A stretch of DNA of 64,000 bases from Allobosea sp. TND4EK4 (GTDB lineage Bacteria; Pseudomonadota; Alphaproteobacteria; Rhizobiales; Beijerinckiaceae): positions 1 through 64,000 of the forward strand of contig NZ_FTMO01000009.1 of the NCBI RefSeq assembly GCF_900156025.1, given 5' to 3'. Below the pieces are notes generated by a model. The model did not search any database and was not told where the DNA came from. It saw only the letters and a program-made list of their open reading frames with translations. The translations under genes were made by a program, and so were the position numbers. Below are positions 39,231 through 46,848 of this stretch, piece by piece. Numbering within the stretch: the first letter of the stretch is position 1; the number at the start of each line of letters is the position of its first letter.

Positions 39231-41699
39231 TCAATAGCTGGCATCGAGAAGGCCGTTGACGGCTCGGACGAGGCCGGCCGGCCGTGATGGTGCCGTGCGG
39301 CGCGCCAGCAACCGAATCCGCCGGGGTTCGCCCGGGGCGAGATGGAACCAGCTGTCCTGCGGCCGCCAATGCGGGTCGACGATCTCGACCGACTGGGCGA
39401 AGCGCTGGACCGAGACCAGCAGGGTCCAGCCCTCGCCCTGCGCTTCGAGCGTCGCCTCCAGCCCCAGATCGTGCCGCTCATGGCCGCGGCCGAGCGGGAA
39501 ATGGAAGGCCTGCGCCAGCACGGCGCCGCTGTCCGCGTCGCGCAGCACGGCCGAAGTCACGTCATGGCCGGGCGGGCCGAAGCGGTAGGCATAGCTGATG
39601 TCGAAGAAGCGGCCGATGAGGTCGAAAGCGGACAGGGTCCGGGCCGAGCGGGCCTCCAGCGCGATCTCGCGCCGGGCCTTGACCACGGCGGTGCGGCCGT
39701 CGCGCCAGCAGGTCAATTCGAGATGCGTGGCAAGCGCTTGGGGCTTTTCGTTGATGAGGTGGATCGCGAGGCCGTTGACGCCTTCGTCGGTGAGCGCGAG
39801 CTGCACCGGCCGGAAGGCGCGCTTCAGCCCGTGCCAGGCGGATTTCGGCTCGCCGTCGCTGGCGATGACGCCCCAGCCGGCACCGGGCTGCAGATCCTGC
39901 AACAGCCAGACCAGCGCGCCGCGTGTCGGCGAGGCGGGGCGGCGCCATTCGGCGAAGCTCTCCTCCATCACCTCGGCGACCGTGGCGCGGGAGAGGGCGA
40001 AATAGCGTTCCGGGTCCTCGCGGCGCAGCCGTATCGGGTCGAGCCCGTAGAGCCGGCCGAGATAGTGGTCGCGGACGTCCTCGAAATCCCAGGAGGCAGA
40101 GGCGTCGCGCGGGACGCCACGCTTCCAGTCGGGATGATGGGTGATCGCCGGCGGGTGCCCGCTGCTCAGCGACACCTCTTCGGGCACGTTGGCGAAGGCC
40201 AGGCATTCGGCTGCGAAGCGCACCTCCGCCCGGCGCGCATCGTCGAGATCGCGCAGATAGGCGCCGACGCCATAGTAATGCGTCACGCCGGCATTCGCGA
40301 CGAAGGGCAGGGCGCCGCCCGAGGGCGAGTTCGGCACATAGGCGATGTCCGGCCTCCTGTCCGCGAGCGCAGCCGGCAGGATCTCGTCGAAGACCGGGCC
40401 GGACCATGCCTCCGGCGGCGCACCGAGCATCGCTGCCTGCTGGAAGACCTCGCTGCCGCCACAGAGCACGACGAGGCTGGGCGAGGCCTGCGTCCGGTCC
40501 AGCAGCTGATCGGCCTCGGCGCGGATGGCGTCGCGGAAACCGGAATCGGCCTGCGGATAGTCGAAATTGGCCAGCGCCATCTCCTGCCAGACCATCAGGC
40601 CGAGCTCGTCGCAGAGCGCCAAGAAGGCATCGTCCTCATAGGCCATGACACCGGGCAGGCGGATCATGTTCATGCCGGCCTCGCGCGCCAGCCTGAGCCA
40701 GGGCTCGTAGGCCCCGCGTCCCCCGGCGAGCGCCGTCACGTCGGCGCTGCTCCAGCAGGCGCCGCGGCAGAACACCGGCACGCCATTGACGATGAGGCCG
40801 AAGCCCTGGCCGTCCGCGCCGCGATCGACCGCCAGCGAGCGGAAGCCGATGCGGCCGAGGTCGATGGTTTCGCTGCCGAGCGTCACGGTCAGGCCGTGCA
40901 GGGCCGGCTCGCCATGGGTATGGGGAAACCAGGGTGCGATGCCGGGGAGGGTGAGGGTTCCTGTGAGGGTGTTCGGGGCGGTGAGGCGGAGAGGGGCTGC
41001 CGCCTCGGCGCAATTCAGGGTGACGGACCCACCGTCGGCCAGGGCTTCGCCCAGCGTGATCGTCAGCGCGACGGTCCCGGTGCCCCCCTCATAGGTCGTC
41101 TTCAGGTCGATGGCCGTGATCGCGGGGGCGGTTTGATCCCGCTCCACCCGCCATATCGGCCGATAAGGCCCCGTCGGCAGGCCGGGCGGGTTCCAGCCGG
41201 GAGCCGAGCCCAGAGCCGTGGTGCGGAACCAGCGCAGGCCGTTGGGCTGGATCATCGCCGGGCGCCAGCGGGAGCGCCGCGGGGCGGCGGCGAGCCTGGG
41301 ATTGAGCGCGCGGAAGCACAGCGCGATCTCGGCGCCGGCCGCAGCCGCGACGGCGATCTCGATGGCCATGAACATCGAGGCGCTCTCGGCGCGTTTCTCG
41401 CCGTCGATCCAGATCTCGGTGAGGGTGGCCAGCCCTTCGAAGCGCAGCACGCCCGCGAGCGGCTCGCCAAGGCGGGTGCGGTACCAGTGGTCCTGATCGG
41501 CGATGGCGGCGGCGCTGGCATCGGTCAGCCGGCCTTGCCGGCGCAGCGTGCCGGCGACCGTGCCGGGCATGACGGCCTCGTGCCAGCCTTCGCCCGGCAG
41601 CGCCGAAGGGGTGTCGACGGCGCTGGCGGTCGTGGCGAGCCACTCCCAGCCCGGAAGGGGCGCGACGCTTTCGCCGGTGCGGGCGACGATGCGGGCCAT
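39231..41699 (-). CDS. Glycoside hydrolase family 2 protein, beta-mannosidase-like
   Basis: An 822-residue GH2 protein without a signal peptide. It has an N-terminal sugar-binding jelly roll, an Ig-like domain and a TIM barrel from about residue 290. The acid/base Glu is probably in VVLCGGSEVFQQAAM (near 413) and the nucleophile in VRFAAECLAFANVPEE (near 496). MIRLPGVMAYEDDAFLALCD is the typical barrel start. It most resembles beta-mannosidases; the natural substrate is unknown. The ATG comes two bases after the DUF1839 stop, so it belongs to the carrier-protein operon. It may trim or process the glycan that is made or modified by the neighbours. Confidence 0.82.
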   Translation of the reverse strand: MARIVARTGESVAPLPGWEWLATTASAVDTPSALPGEGWHEAVMPGTVAGTLRRQGRLTDASAAAIADQDHWYRTRLGEPLAGVLRFEGLATLTEIWIDGEKRAESASMFMAIEIAVAAAAGAEIALCFRALNPRLAAAPRRSRWRPAMIQPNGLRWFRTTALGSAPGWNPPGLPTGPYRPIWRVERDQTAPAITAIDLKTTYEGGTGTVALTITLGEALADGGSVTLNCAEAAAPLRLTAPNTLTGTLTLPGIAPWFPHTHGEPALHGLTVTLGSETIDLGRIGFRSLAVDRGADGQGFGLIVNGVPVFCRGACWSSADVTALAGGRGAYEPWLRLAREAGMNMIRLPGVMAYEDDAFLALCDELGLMVWQEMALANFDYPQADSGFRDAIRAEADQLLDRTQASPSLVVLCGGSEVFQQAAMLGAPPEAWSGPVFDEILPAALADRRPDIAYVPNSPSGGALPFVANAGVTHYYGVGAYLRDLDDARRAEVRFAAECLAFANVPEEVSLSSGHPPAITHHPDWKRGVPRDASASWDFEDVRDHYLGRLYGLDPIRLRREDPERYFALSRATVAEVMEESFAEWRRPASPTRGALVWLLQDLQPGAGWGVIASDGEPKSAWHGLKRAFRPVQLALTDEGVNGLAIHLINEKPQALATHLELTCWRDGRTAVVKARREIALEARSARTLSAFDLIGRFFDISYAYRFGPPGHDVTSAVLRDADSGAVLAQAFHFPLGRGHERHDLGLEATLEAQGEGWTLLVSVQRFAQSVEIVDPHWRPQDSWFHLAPGEPRRIRLLARRTAPSRPAGLVRAVNGLLDASY

Positions 41700-41701
41700 G
41701 C

Positions 41702-42703
41702 TCAGCCCGTCAGGCGGCGCGCCAGCGCTTCGCCGACTTCGTCCCAGGCCGTCGCGAGGTCGCCGAGCGCGTTGTCGAAGCGCTCGAAGCGCTTCTGCTT
41801 CATGGCGCGGGCGAGGTGGAACTGGGCGATCTTGCTGCCTTCCGCGATGCGCAGGGCCGCGTCCCGGGCTTCAGTGAAGGCGCTCGCATCGAGCCAGTCC
41901 AGATGGCTTGCCAGAAGCTCGAAATTCGCCCCGAGCTGGCGCAGCGTGTTGAAGGCATAGAGATGGAAGGCCTGGCCCGGCCGCTCGGCCAGCGCCTCGG
42001 CCTGCGCCATCGCCACGGCACGGTAGGCCGCGACCGGATTCGCCGCCGGGCGCCGCGCCCAGTGGCGGGCGAGCAGGCGCAGGGCGGTGGCCTTCAGATG
42101 GGCTTCGGCGGGCGGGTTCGCCGGCAGGCGCGCCATCTCGGCATAGGGGAACAGCGTGTCCTCGCGTTGCTGGCCGGGCAGCAGGCGGAAGAGCCCGTCG
42201 AAATCCTCAGCCTGGGCGCGGTGGAAGCCGTCATTGTGGAAATAGTCGAGCTGCCGGCCGGCGCGATCGAGCCGGTTGACCGCGATCGTCGTCTTGCCGT
42301 GGCTCTCGCGGTAGGAGAGGCCCTGCGTGTCCGGCATGTAGAAGGAATCGAGCTCGATCAGCACGAGCCGGCCGCGCGCGATCTGCTGCTCGATATGCCC
42401 GATCAGATCGTCGTAGAGCGCCAGTTCCGTGACCTGGAGCCCGTAGAGCGCCTCGAGATCGTCCAGCGGCGGCTTGAAGAAGGTGAACTGGTCGCCCTCG
42501 AAATCCTGCGCCACGGTGAAGCCGAAGGCGGCGGCGGGCTCAGTGCCCAGCGCGTGCAGGATCTCGATCCAGAGATCGGCATAGCAATTGGTCTGCGGCC
42601 AGTGGCGCTCGCCCGCATGCATCGCGTGGGGGCTGTAGGCCAGCGGGTCGACCGGCAGCAGGGCCTTGGCGCTCGGCTTTTCGAGCGCGGAATGGGCGGT
42701 CAT
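41702..42703 (-). CDS. DUF1839 protein, possible BtrH-like acyltransferase
   Basis: A 333-residue protein of the DUF1839 family. Its first half resembles the papain-like N-terminal domain of BtrH, which moves an acyl group from a carrier protein to an aminoglycoside. The visible parallels are the NCYADLW helix start with the only Cys (C40), a RLVLIELDSFYMPDTQG strand like the LVxVDxYYLP strand of BtrH, a His at 135 in RESHGKTTIAVNRL, and Asp153 in RQLDYFHNDGF. The second half is helical. I therefore infer a Cys-dependent aminoacyl transferase. This has not been shown for the family as far as I know. The ATG at 42703 is preferred over a longer frame that runs into the repeat. Confidence 0.75.
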   Translation of the reverse strand: MTAHSALEKPSAKALLPVDPLAYSPHAMHAGERHWPQTNCYADLWIEILHALGTEPAAAFGFTVAQDFEGDQFTFFKPPLDDLEALYGLQVTELALYDDLIGHIEQQIARGRLVLIELDSFYMPDTQGLSYRESHGKTTIAVNRLDRAGRQLDYFHNDGFHRAQAEDFDGLFRLLPGQQREDTLFPYAEMARLPANPPAEAHLKATALRLLARHWARRPAANPVAAYRAVAMAQAEALAERPGQAFHLYAFNTLRQLGANFELLASHLDWLDASAFTEARDAALRIAEGSKIAQFHLARAMKQKRFERFDNALGDLATAWDEVGEALARRLTG

Positions 42704-42754
42704 GCGCCGCTTCCCTTCGCTTGTGGCGTCGTCTCGACGCTGTTCATTCGCGCG

Positions 42755-42849
42755 GTCGTCCCAGGCTTGACCGGGATCCATTCCGGAACGCTGCCGATGC
42801 AGGTTCAGGCATGGGTCCGGGATCTCCGCATTGCTGCGTCCGGGATGAC
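42755..42849. repeat. Palindromic repeat, family A, copy inside the operon
   Basis: It starts with GTCGTCCCAGGCTTGACC, contains CCGGGATCCATTCCGGAAC, and ends with GTCCGGGATGACG. It sits between the aminoacyl-carrier ligase and DUF1839 genes, inside an otherwise tight operon. Confidence 0.7.
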
Positions 42850-42877
42850 GCGGCGGTTCATGCGCAAACCGGAACCA

Positions 42878-43798
42878 TCAGCCCCAGAGCACGTCGCGCA
42901 CGGCCTTCGGCCAGGCCTCGACGTCGTAGCCATGGTGCCTGAACAGGGCGAGCGCCACGCGCTCCATGCCGAAGCCGACGCAGGCGGTGTGCGCGGTCTC
43001 GCCCGCGGCGGTCTGGATGCCCCAGGTCGTGCCGAAATGGTCCTGATGGTAGTTGAAGGAGAGGCAGGCGGTGGGCTTCTCCTTGCTCTCGATCGGGATC
43101 AGCAGCTCGAACTTCAGGCGCTGGTCGCGCTGGTTGTTGGCGAGCATGCGGCCGGCGCGGCCGAAGAAGGGGTCGTTGGCGACGTCGACATCCAGCGGCA
43201 CGCCGAGCGACTTCATCATCGCCTGCCCACGCTCCAGCCAGGTGGCGCGGAACTCGGTGACCTGGTCGGGCGTGCCGAAGCGGACATATTCGCGCATCCG
43301 GAAGAGCTGCATCCGCGCCGGGTCCTTCGAGGGCTCGTGGCGGAAGCAGTACGACTGCAGGTCGAACAGCGCGCCGTCGGCCTTCAGAGGGCCGCGCTTG
43401 GCGACGACCGGATAGAGCGGGTAGCAGGCGGCCGGCGTCAGCACGACCTCGGTCGAGACCTGGCCGTCGGTCCAGTCCACCCCGTCCGCCACGTTATGCA
43501 GCAGCTGGGCATGGGCGCGCTCGTCGCCGGCGAAGGAATGCACCGTGCCGGCGAGCTGCGGGAAGCTTTTCAGATAGCCGCTCTTCTCGAAATGCTTGCG
43601 GCTCATGGCGGGGGGAAAGCGCACGATCTCGGCGCCGTCCTGCCCGCCATAGCGGGTGATCAGGTCATCGAAGCGGGCGATGACCTCCTCGAACAGCCCG
43701 CTGCGGCCGTAGAGCCCGTCGACGCCGGTGTCGATCAGCAGGCCGGTGTCGATCAGTTCCGCGAGGAAGCCCTGCGGCTGGGGGCAGTTCTGGCACAT
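42878..43798 (-). CDS. Amino acid:[carrier protein] ligase
   Basis: A 306-residue class II aminoacyl-tRNA-synthetase homologue of the atypical seryl-tRNA-synthetase type, without a tRNA-binding domain. Such proteins charge the phosphopantetheine arm of a small carrier protein with a free amino acid, often glycine or alanine. Motif 2 is [20 protein letters not shown] and motif 3 is [19 protein letters not shown]. The candidate zinc ligands Cys125, Glu170 and Cys273 have spacings of 45 and 103, the same as C131/E176/C279 of the Bradyrhizobium Gly:CP ligase. The amino acid specificity cannot be read safely. It is third in the operon, five bases after the ACAD-like gene. Confidence 0.92.
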   Translation of the reverse strand: MCQNCPQPQGFLAELIDTGLLIDTGVDGLYGRSGLFEEVIARFDDLITRYGGQDGAEIVRFPPAMSRKHFEKSGYLKSFPQLAGTVHSFAGDERAHAQLLHNVADGVDWTDGQVSTEVVLTPAACYPLYPVVAKRGPLKADGALFDLQSYCFRHEPSKDPARMQLFRMREYVRFGTPDQVTEFRATWLERGQAMMKSLGVPLDVDVANDPFFGRAGRMLANNQRDQRLKFELLIPIESKEKPTACLSFNYHQDHFGTTWGIQTAAGETAHTACVGFGMERVALALFRHHGYDVEAWPKAVRDVLWG

Positions 43799-43803
43799 TC
43801 AGA

Positions 43804-45060
43804 TCACCGGGAAAGGCTGGAATCGTGCTTGTACACGGCCAGCAGGTTGGAGGTGTTGCCGAGGATGCGGTCGTTGTTGATCATGATCGGGGCCGAGAGC
43901 GCATCGCGCATCAGCCGCGCCAGGCTCAAGGGACTGTCGTTGCGATAGCCCTGGATGCCGCAGATCAGGAAAGCCTGCGTCACGATCTCGCCGACGCTTT
44001 GCGAGGCGGCGATCTTGATGCTGTTCATGGCGACGACGAAGCCCATCGAGGAGAGCTCGTCGGCATCGCCGCGGGCGCGCTCGTAGCGGTCCAGCCCGGC
44101 GACGATCAGCGCCTTGAACTGCTGGAGCTTGGCCAGAAGCTCGGCCAGGCGCAATGCGCTCGGCGGGGTGGAGCCCGGCTTCTTGCGGGCTTCCGTCCGC
44201 ACGAAGCTCTCGCAGCGGGCCACGGCCTCGGCCGCGATGCCGTACCAGATCGCCGCCCAGAGCAGATGGGCATGGGCCAGCATGGACTGCGCCGCAATCT
44301 CGGCGAAGGGGGTCGGGATCACCTGCGGCAGCGGGGCGCGGCCGGCAAAGGTAAAGTTGTCGGAGCAGGTGCCGCGCATGCCCATCGTGTCCCAGACATG
44401 GCTGCGCTCGAGCCGGTACTGGTCGCGGGTCATCACCGCCATCACCTGGTCGGAAGGCGGGGCCTCGGGCGTGCGGCGGGCCGTGATCAGGATGGCGTCG
44501 GCCTGCGCCCCATAGGAGATCAGGCAGCCTTCCTTCTCCAGCGTGAAATCCTCGCCGTCGCGCACCACGCCGCAGACCGAGCTGCGCAGGTCGCCGCCGA
44601 CGCCGCCGCCCTCGGTGGTGGCCGAGGCCAGCAGCAGCTGCTCGCGGGCGATCCGCTCCATGAAGCCGGCATGCCAGGGATCGTCGCCGCAATGGACGAC
44701 GAGGCTCGACGCCTTGATCTGGTGCATGGCGTAGACCATCCCGGTCGAGGAGCAGGCCTGCGACAGCACCGAGCAGATTTCGGCGATGGTCGGCAGGCTC
44801 GCCTGCGCGCCGCCCTGGGCGGCCGGGATCATGATGCCGAGCAGGCGCTCGCGCTTGAGCGCCTCGAACGCCTCGTGCGGAAAGCGGGAATTCGCATCGA
44901 CATCGGCCGCATGCTCGGCCGCGATCTTCGCGACCTTGCGGGCGGCGGCGATCATCGCCTTTTCCGCGGCGGCCGCGCCGGCGAAATCGACGAGGACAGG
45001 AGCGGGGGCGCCGGCCCCGGACTCCGGCGCAGGCTGGGAGCGCAGGGCGGGGGCGGCCAT
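43804..45060 (-). CDS. Acyl-CoA-dehydrogenase-like flavoprotein
   Basis: A 418-residue acyl-CoA dehydrogenase-fold flavoprotein. The N-terminal helical part has VLSQACSSTGMVYAMHQIKA, and the middle shows the FAD/substrate strand DTMGMRGTCSDNFTFAGRAP. The end is ICGIQGYRNDSPLSLARLMR, DALSAPIMINNDRILGNTSN. The canonical catalytic Glu of the YEGT motif is replaced here by NNDR, so the base must be elsewhere or the reaction differs. In natural-product pathways such enzymes oxidise aminoacyl groups bound to carrier proteins. Its place between the carrier protein and the ligase suggests the same here. The ATG overlaps the carrier-protein stop by one base. Confidence 0.85.
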   Translation of the reverse strand: MAAPALRSQPAPESGAGAPAPVLVDFAGAAAAEKAMIAAARKVAKIAAEHAADVDANSRFPHEAFEALKRERLLGIMIPAAQGGAQASLPTIAEICSVLSQACSSTGMVYAMHQIKASSLVVHCGDDPWHAGFMERIAREQLLLASATTEGGGVGGDLRSSVCGVVRDGEDFTLEKEGCLISYGAQADAILITARRTPEAPPSDQVMAVMTRDQYRLERSHVWDTMGMRGTCSDNFTFAGRAPLPQVIPTPFAEIAAQSMLAHAHLLWAAIWYGIAAEAVARCESFVRTEARKKPGSTPPSALRLAELLAKLQQFKALIVAGLDRYERARGDADELSSMGFVVAMNSIKIAASQSVGEIVTQAFLICGIQGYRNDSPLSLARLMRDALSAPIMINNDRILGNTSNLLAVYKHDSSLSR

Positions 45061-45305
45061 CAGGCGTGCTCGCTCAGGATGCTCTGGAGCGCCTGCTCGA
45101 TCCCGGAGATCGAGGCGAAGTTGCGCCGGTTCATCATCTTGTCGGGGAATTCGAGGTCGAAGGCCTCCTCCAGCGCCATCATCAACTCGACGGTCCCGAA
45201 CGAGGTCAGGCCGGCGTTGAAGAGGTCGTCGTCGTCGCGCAGGGTCGCGACATCGACGGGCAGCTTGGCGGTCTTCGTCAGGATTTCACGGATCTTTGTC
45301 TTCAT
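45060..45305 (-). CDS. Acyl/aminoacyl carrier protein
   Basis: An 81-residue carrier protein with a four-helix ACP pattern. The phosphopantetheine Ser is at position 35 in DLFNAGLTSFGTVELMMALE; the usual DSL is TSF, as in carrier partners of amino acid:[carrier protein] ligases. VELMMALEEAFDLEFPDKMM is the recognition helix. It should be charged by the ligase at 42878-43798. AAGGGCAGG precedes the ATG. It is the first gene of a five-gene operon with one- to five-base junctions up to the ligase. Confidence 0.92.
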   Translation of the reverse strand: MKTKIREILTKTAKLPVDVATLRDDDDLFNAGLTSFGTVELMMALEEAFDLEFPDKMMNRRNFASISGIEQALQSILSEHA

Positions 45306-45447
45306 GGCCTGCCCTTTCTCGCGCCGCGCCCCGTCTGGCCTTCGGAGGATCTCGGAGGACCGATATCCTGGCCGATGAAGGCGGGGCGCGCGGCTCTGCT
45401 TGCTGTTGACGCTTGTTGTTGTCGTTGCGGCAGGTATGGCGCGAGGA

Positions 45448-45476
45448 CTTTAATTTGGTCTTGCGACGATCTTCAA
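45448..45476 (-). promoter_or_regulatory. Candidate promoter of the carrier-protein operon
   Basis: On the minus strand TTGAAG and TTAAAG are separated by exactly 17 bases, about 140 bases before the carrier-protein start. The patch is more AT-rich than its surroundings. The -10 is only a moderate match. Confidence 0.35.
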
Positions 45477-45593
45477 AACCCAGGCGAGCAACGCCAAAAA
45501 GGCGTGCGATTTCGCGCCGTGGTAAATGAAGTTGCTGCCGATATGCCGCCTGCGCGGTCCCGGGCGGAACGTTCCCGGGGCGTTCGGCCCCGG

Positions 45594-46847
45594 CTATGCG
45601 AAGGACGGGGCGGGGTGAGCGACGGGAGCCGGTGCCTGCCGCTCGGCGAGGTCGGCAGGTTGTGTCTGGTCGCCGTCGCTGGACCCCACCATGAACCAGA
45701 GCAACGCGGCGGTCTTGATCGAATAGACCGAGTCGCTGACCAGCATGAGCAGGCAGATATAGGTCGCGACGGCGGCGCGAAGGCGCCAGGCCCGTGCCGA
45801 GCGCTCGGGCATGAAAATGAACAGGCTCCAGAAGCCGATGACACCGACAAGCCCGATCTGGTTCAGCGAATAGGCATAGCCGCAATCCGAGAGGAAGGGC
45901 TTTTCGGGGGAAAGCCCCCAGACCGCCTCCGGCGACAGGGAGGTGATCAGCCTGGCCGCCCAGAGCATGCGCCCGCCCAGATTGTTCTGCCAGTTCACTT
46001 CGGCGCTGACGAAGCCGTAGATGGCCAGCCCGCTCATCACGGCGAAAGGGGCGGCGAGCCAGACGAAGCGGGGCGTGAGCGGGGCAACGAGCCAGGCGAA
46101 GGTGGCGATGATGCAGACATTCGCGCCGAAGCGGGAGTCGCTCAGGATGATGGCGAAGGCGCCGGCTGCCATCGTCAGCCAGCGATGGCGCATGCCCTTG
46201 CGCGCGAGCGCCCAGATATAAAGGATGGCGCCGAAATTGCCGGTCGAGATCGGCTCGAGGAAGACCGATGAGGCGCGGTGCGGCCCGAGAAAGGGCAGGA
46301 GGGTGCGCGAGTCGGGCCTGAGGCCGCTCTGGAACAGGGCGCCTGTATCGGGCTTCACGTCGCTTGGGGCGACCGTGCCGCGCGCCACGTAATATTTGAT
46401 GATGTTGAAATACTTCACATAGACGTCGAGCGCGGCGAATTCGAAGATGCCGAAGATGATGACGATGATCCCGCAGATCAGCGCGGCGCGGTCGGCGATG
46501 CGGATGTCGTTGCAGGTTCGGCCGAGCAGATAAAAAGCGATCGGAATGAGAAAGTCACGCACCGCCTTGGGGTCGAGCTGCGGGCGCAGCGCCATCAGCA
46601 GCGCCGCATAGGACAGGAAGACCGCGAGGACGACATAGGGCCCGGTTTTCCGTCCAAGGCCGAGATAGAGGGCTATGGCGACGAGGACGACCTCGCAGCC
46701 CATCACCATCACGTCGTTGACGCCGAAGACGTTGGTGTTGATGAAGCACAGCGCCATGTTGAAGGTCAGCGCGCCAACCAGCAGCAGCAGCGGCAGGATC
46801 GGAGCCGGTGCGCCAGGCACCGACGGGGCGGCCGACGCGTCGCTCAT
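45594..46847 (-). CDS. Wzy/O-antigen-ligase-like polysaccharide polymerase
   Basis: A 417-residue membrane protein with about 10-12 helices. It has a central periplasmic loop (about 160-195, GALFQSGLRPDSRTLLPFLG then PHRASSVFLEPISTGNFGAI) and a late segment SPEKPFLSDCGYAYSLNQIG of the kind seen in exopolysaccharide polymerases. Such proteins join repeat units in the periplasm. It starts one base after the Wzz-like gene's stop, so the two form a minus-strand pair. A GC hairpin without T tract lies just past its stop. Confidence 0.75.
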   Translation of the reverse strand: MSDASAAPSVPGAPAPILPLLLLVGALTFNMALCFINTNVFGVNDVMVMGCEVVLVAIALYLGLGRKTGPYVVLAVFLSYAALLMALRPQLDPKAVRDFLIPIAFYLLGRTCNDIRIADRAALICGIIVIIFGIFEFAALDVYVKYFNIIKYYVARGTVAPSDVKPDTGALFQSGLRPDSRTLLPFLGPHRASSVFLEPISTGNFGAILYIWALARKGMRHRWLTMAAGAFAIILSDSRFGANVCIIATFAWLVAPLTPRFVWLAAPFAVMSGLAIYGFVSAEVNWQNNLGGRMLWAARLITSLSPEAVWGLSPEKPFLSDCGYAYSLNQIGLVGVIGFWSLFIFMPERSARAWRLRAAVATYICLLMLVSDSVYSIKTAALLWFMVGSSDGDQTQPADLAERQAPAPVAHPAPSFA

Positions 46848-46848
46848 G

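Noticed and set aside
45575-45593. GC hairpin after the wzy-like gene as a terminator
   Set aside because: CCGGGG and CCCCGG can pair, but no T tract follows on the minus strand, so read-through into the carrier-protein operon cannot be excluded.
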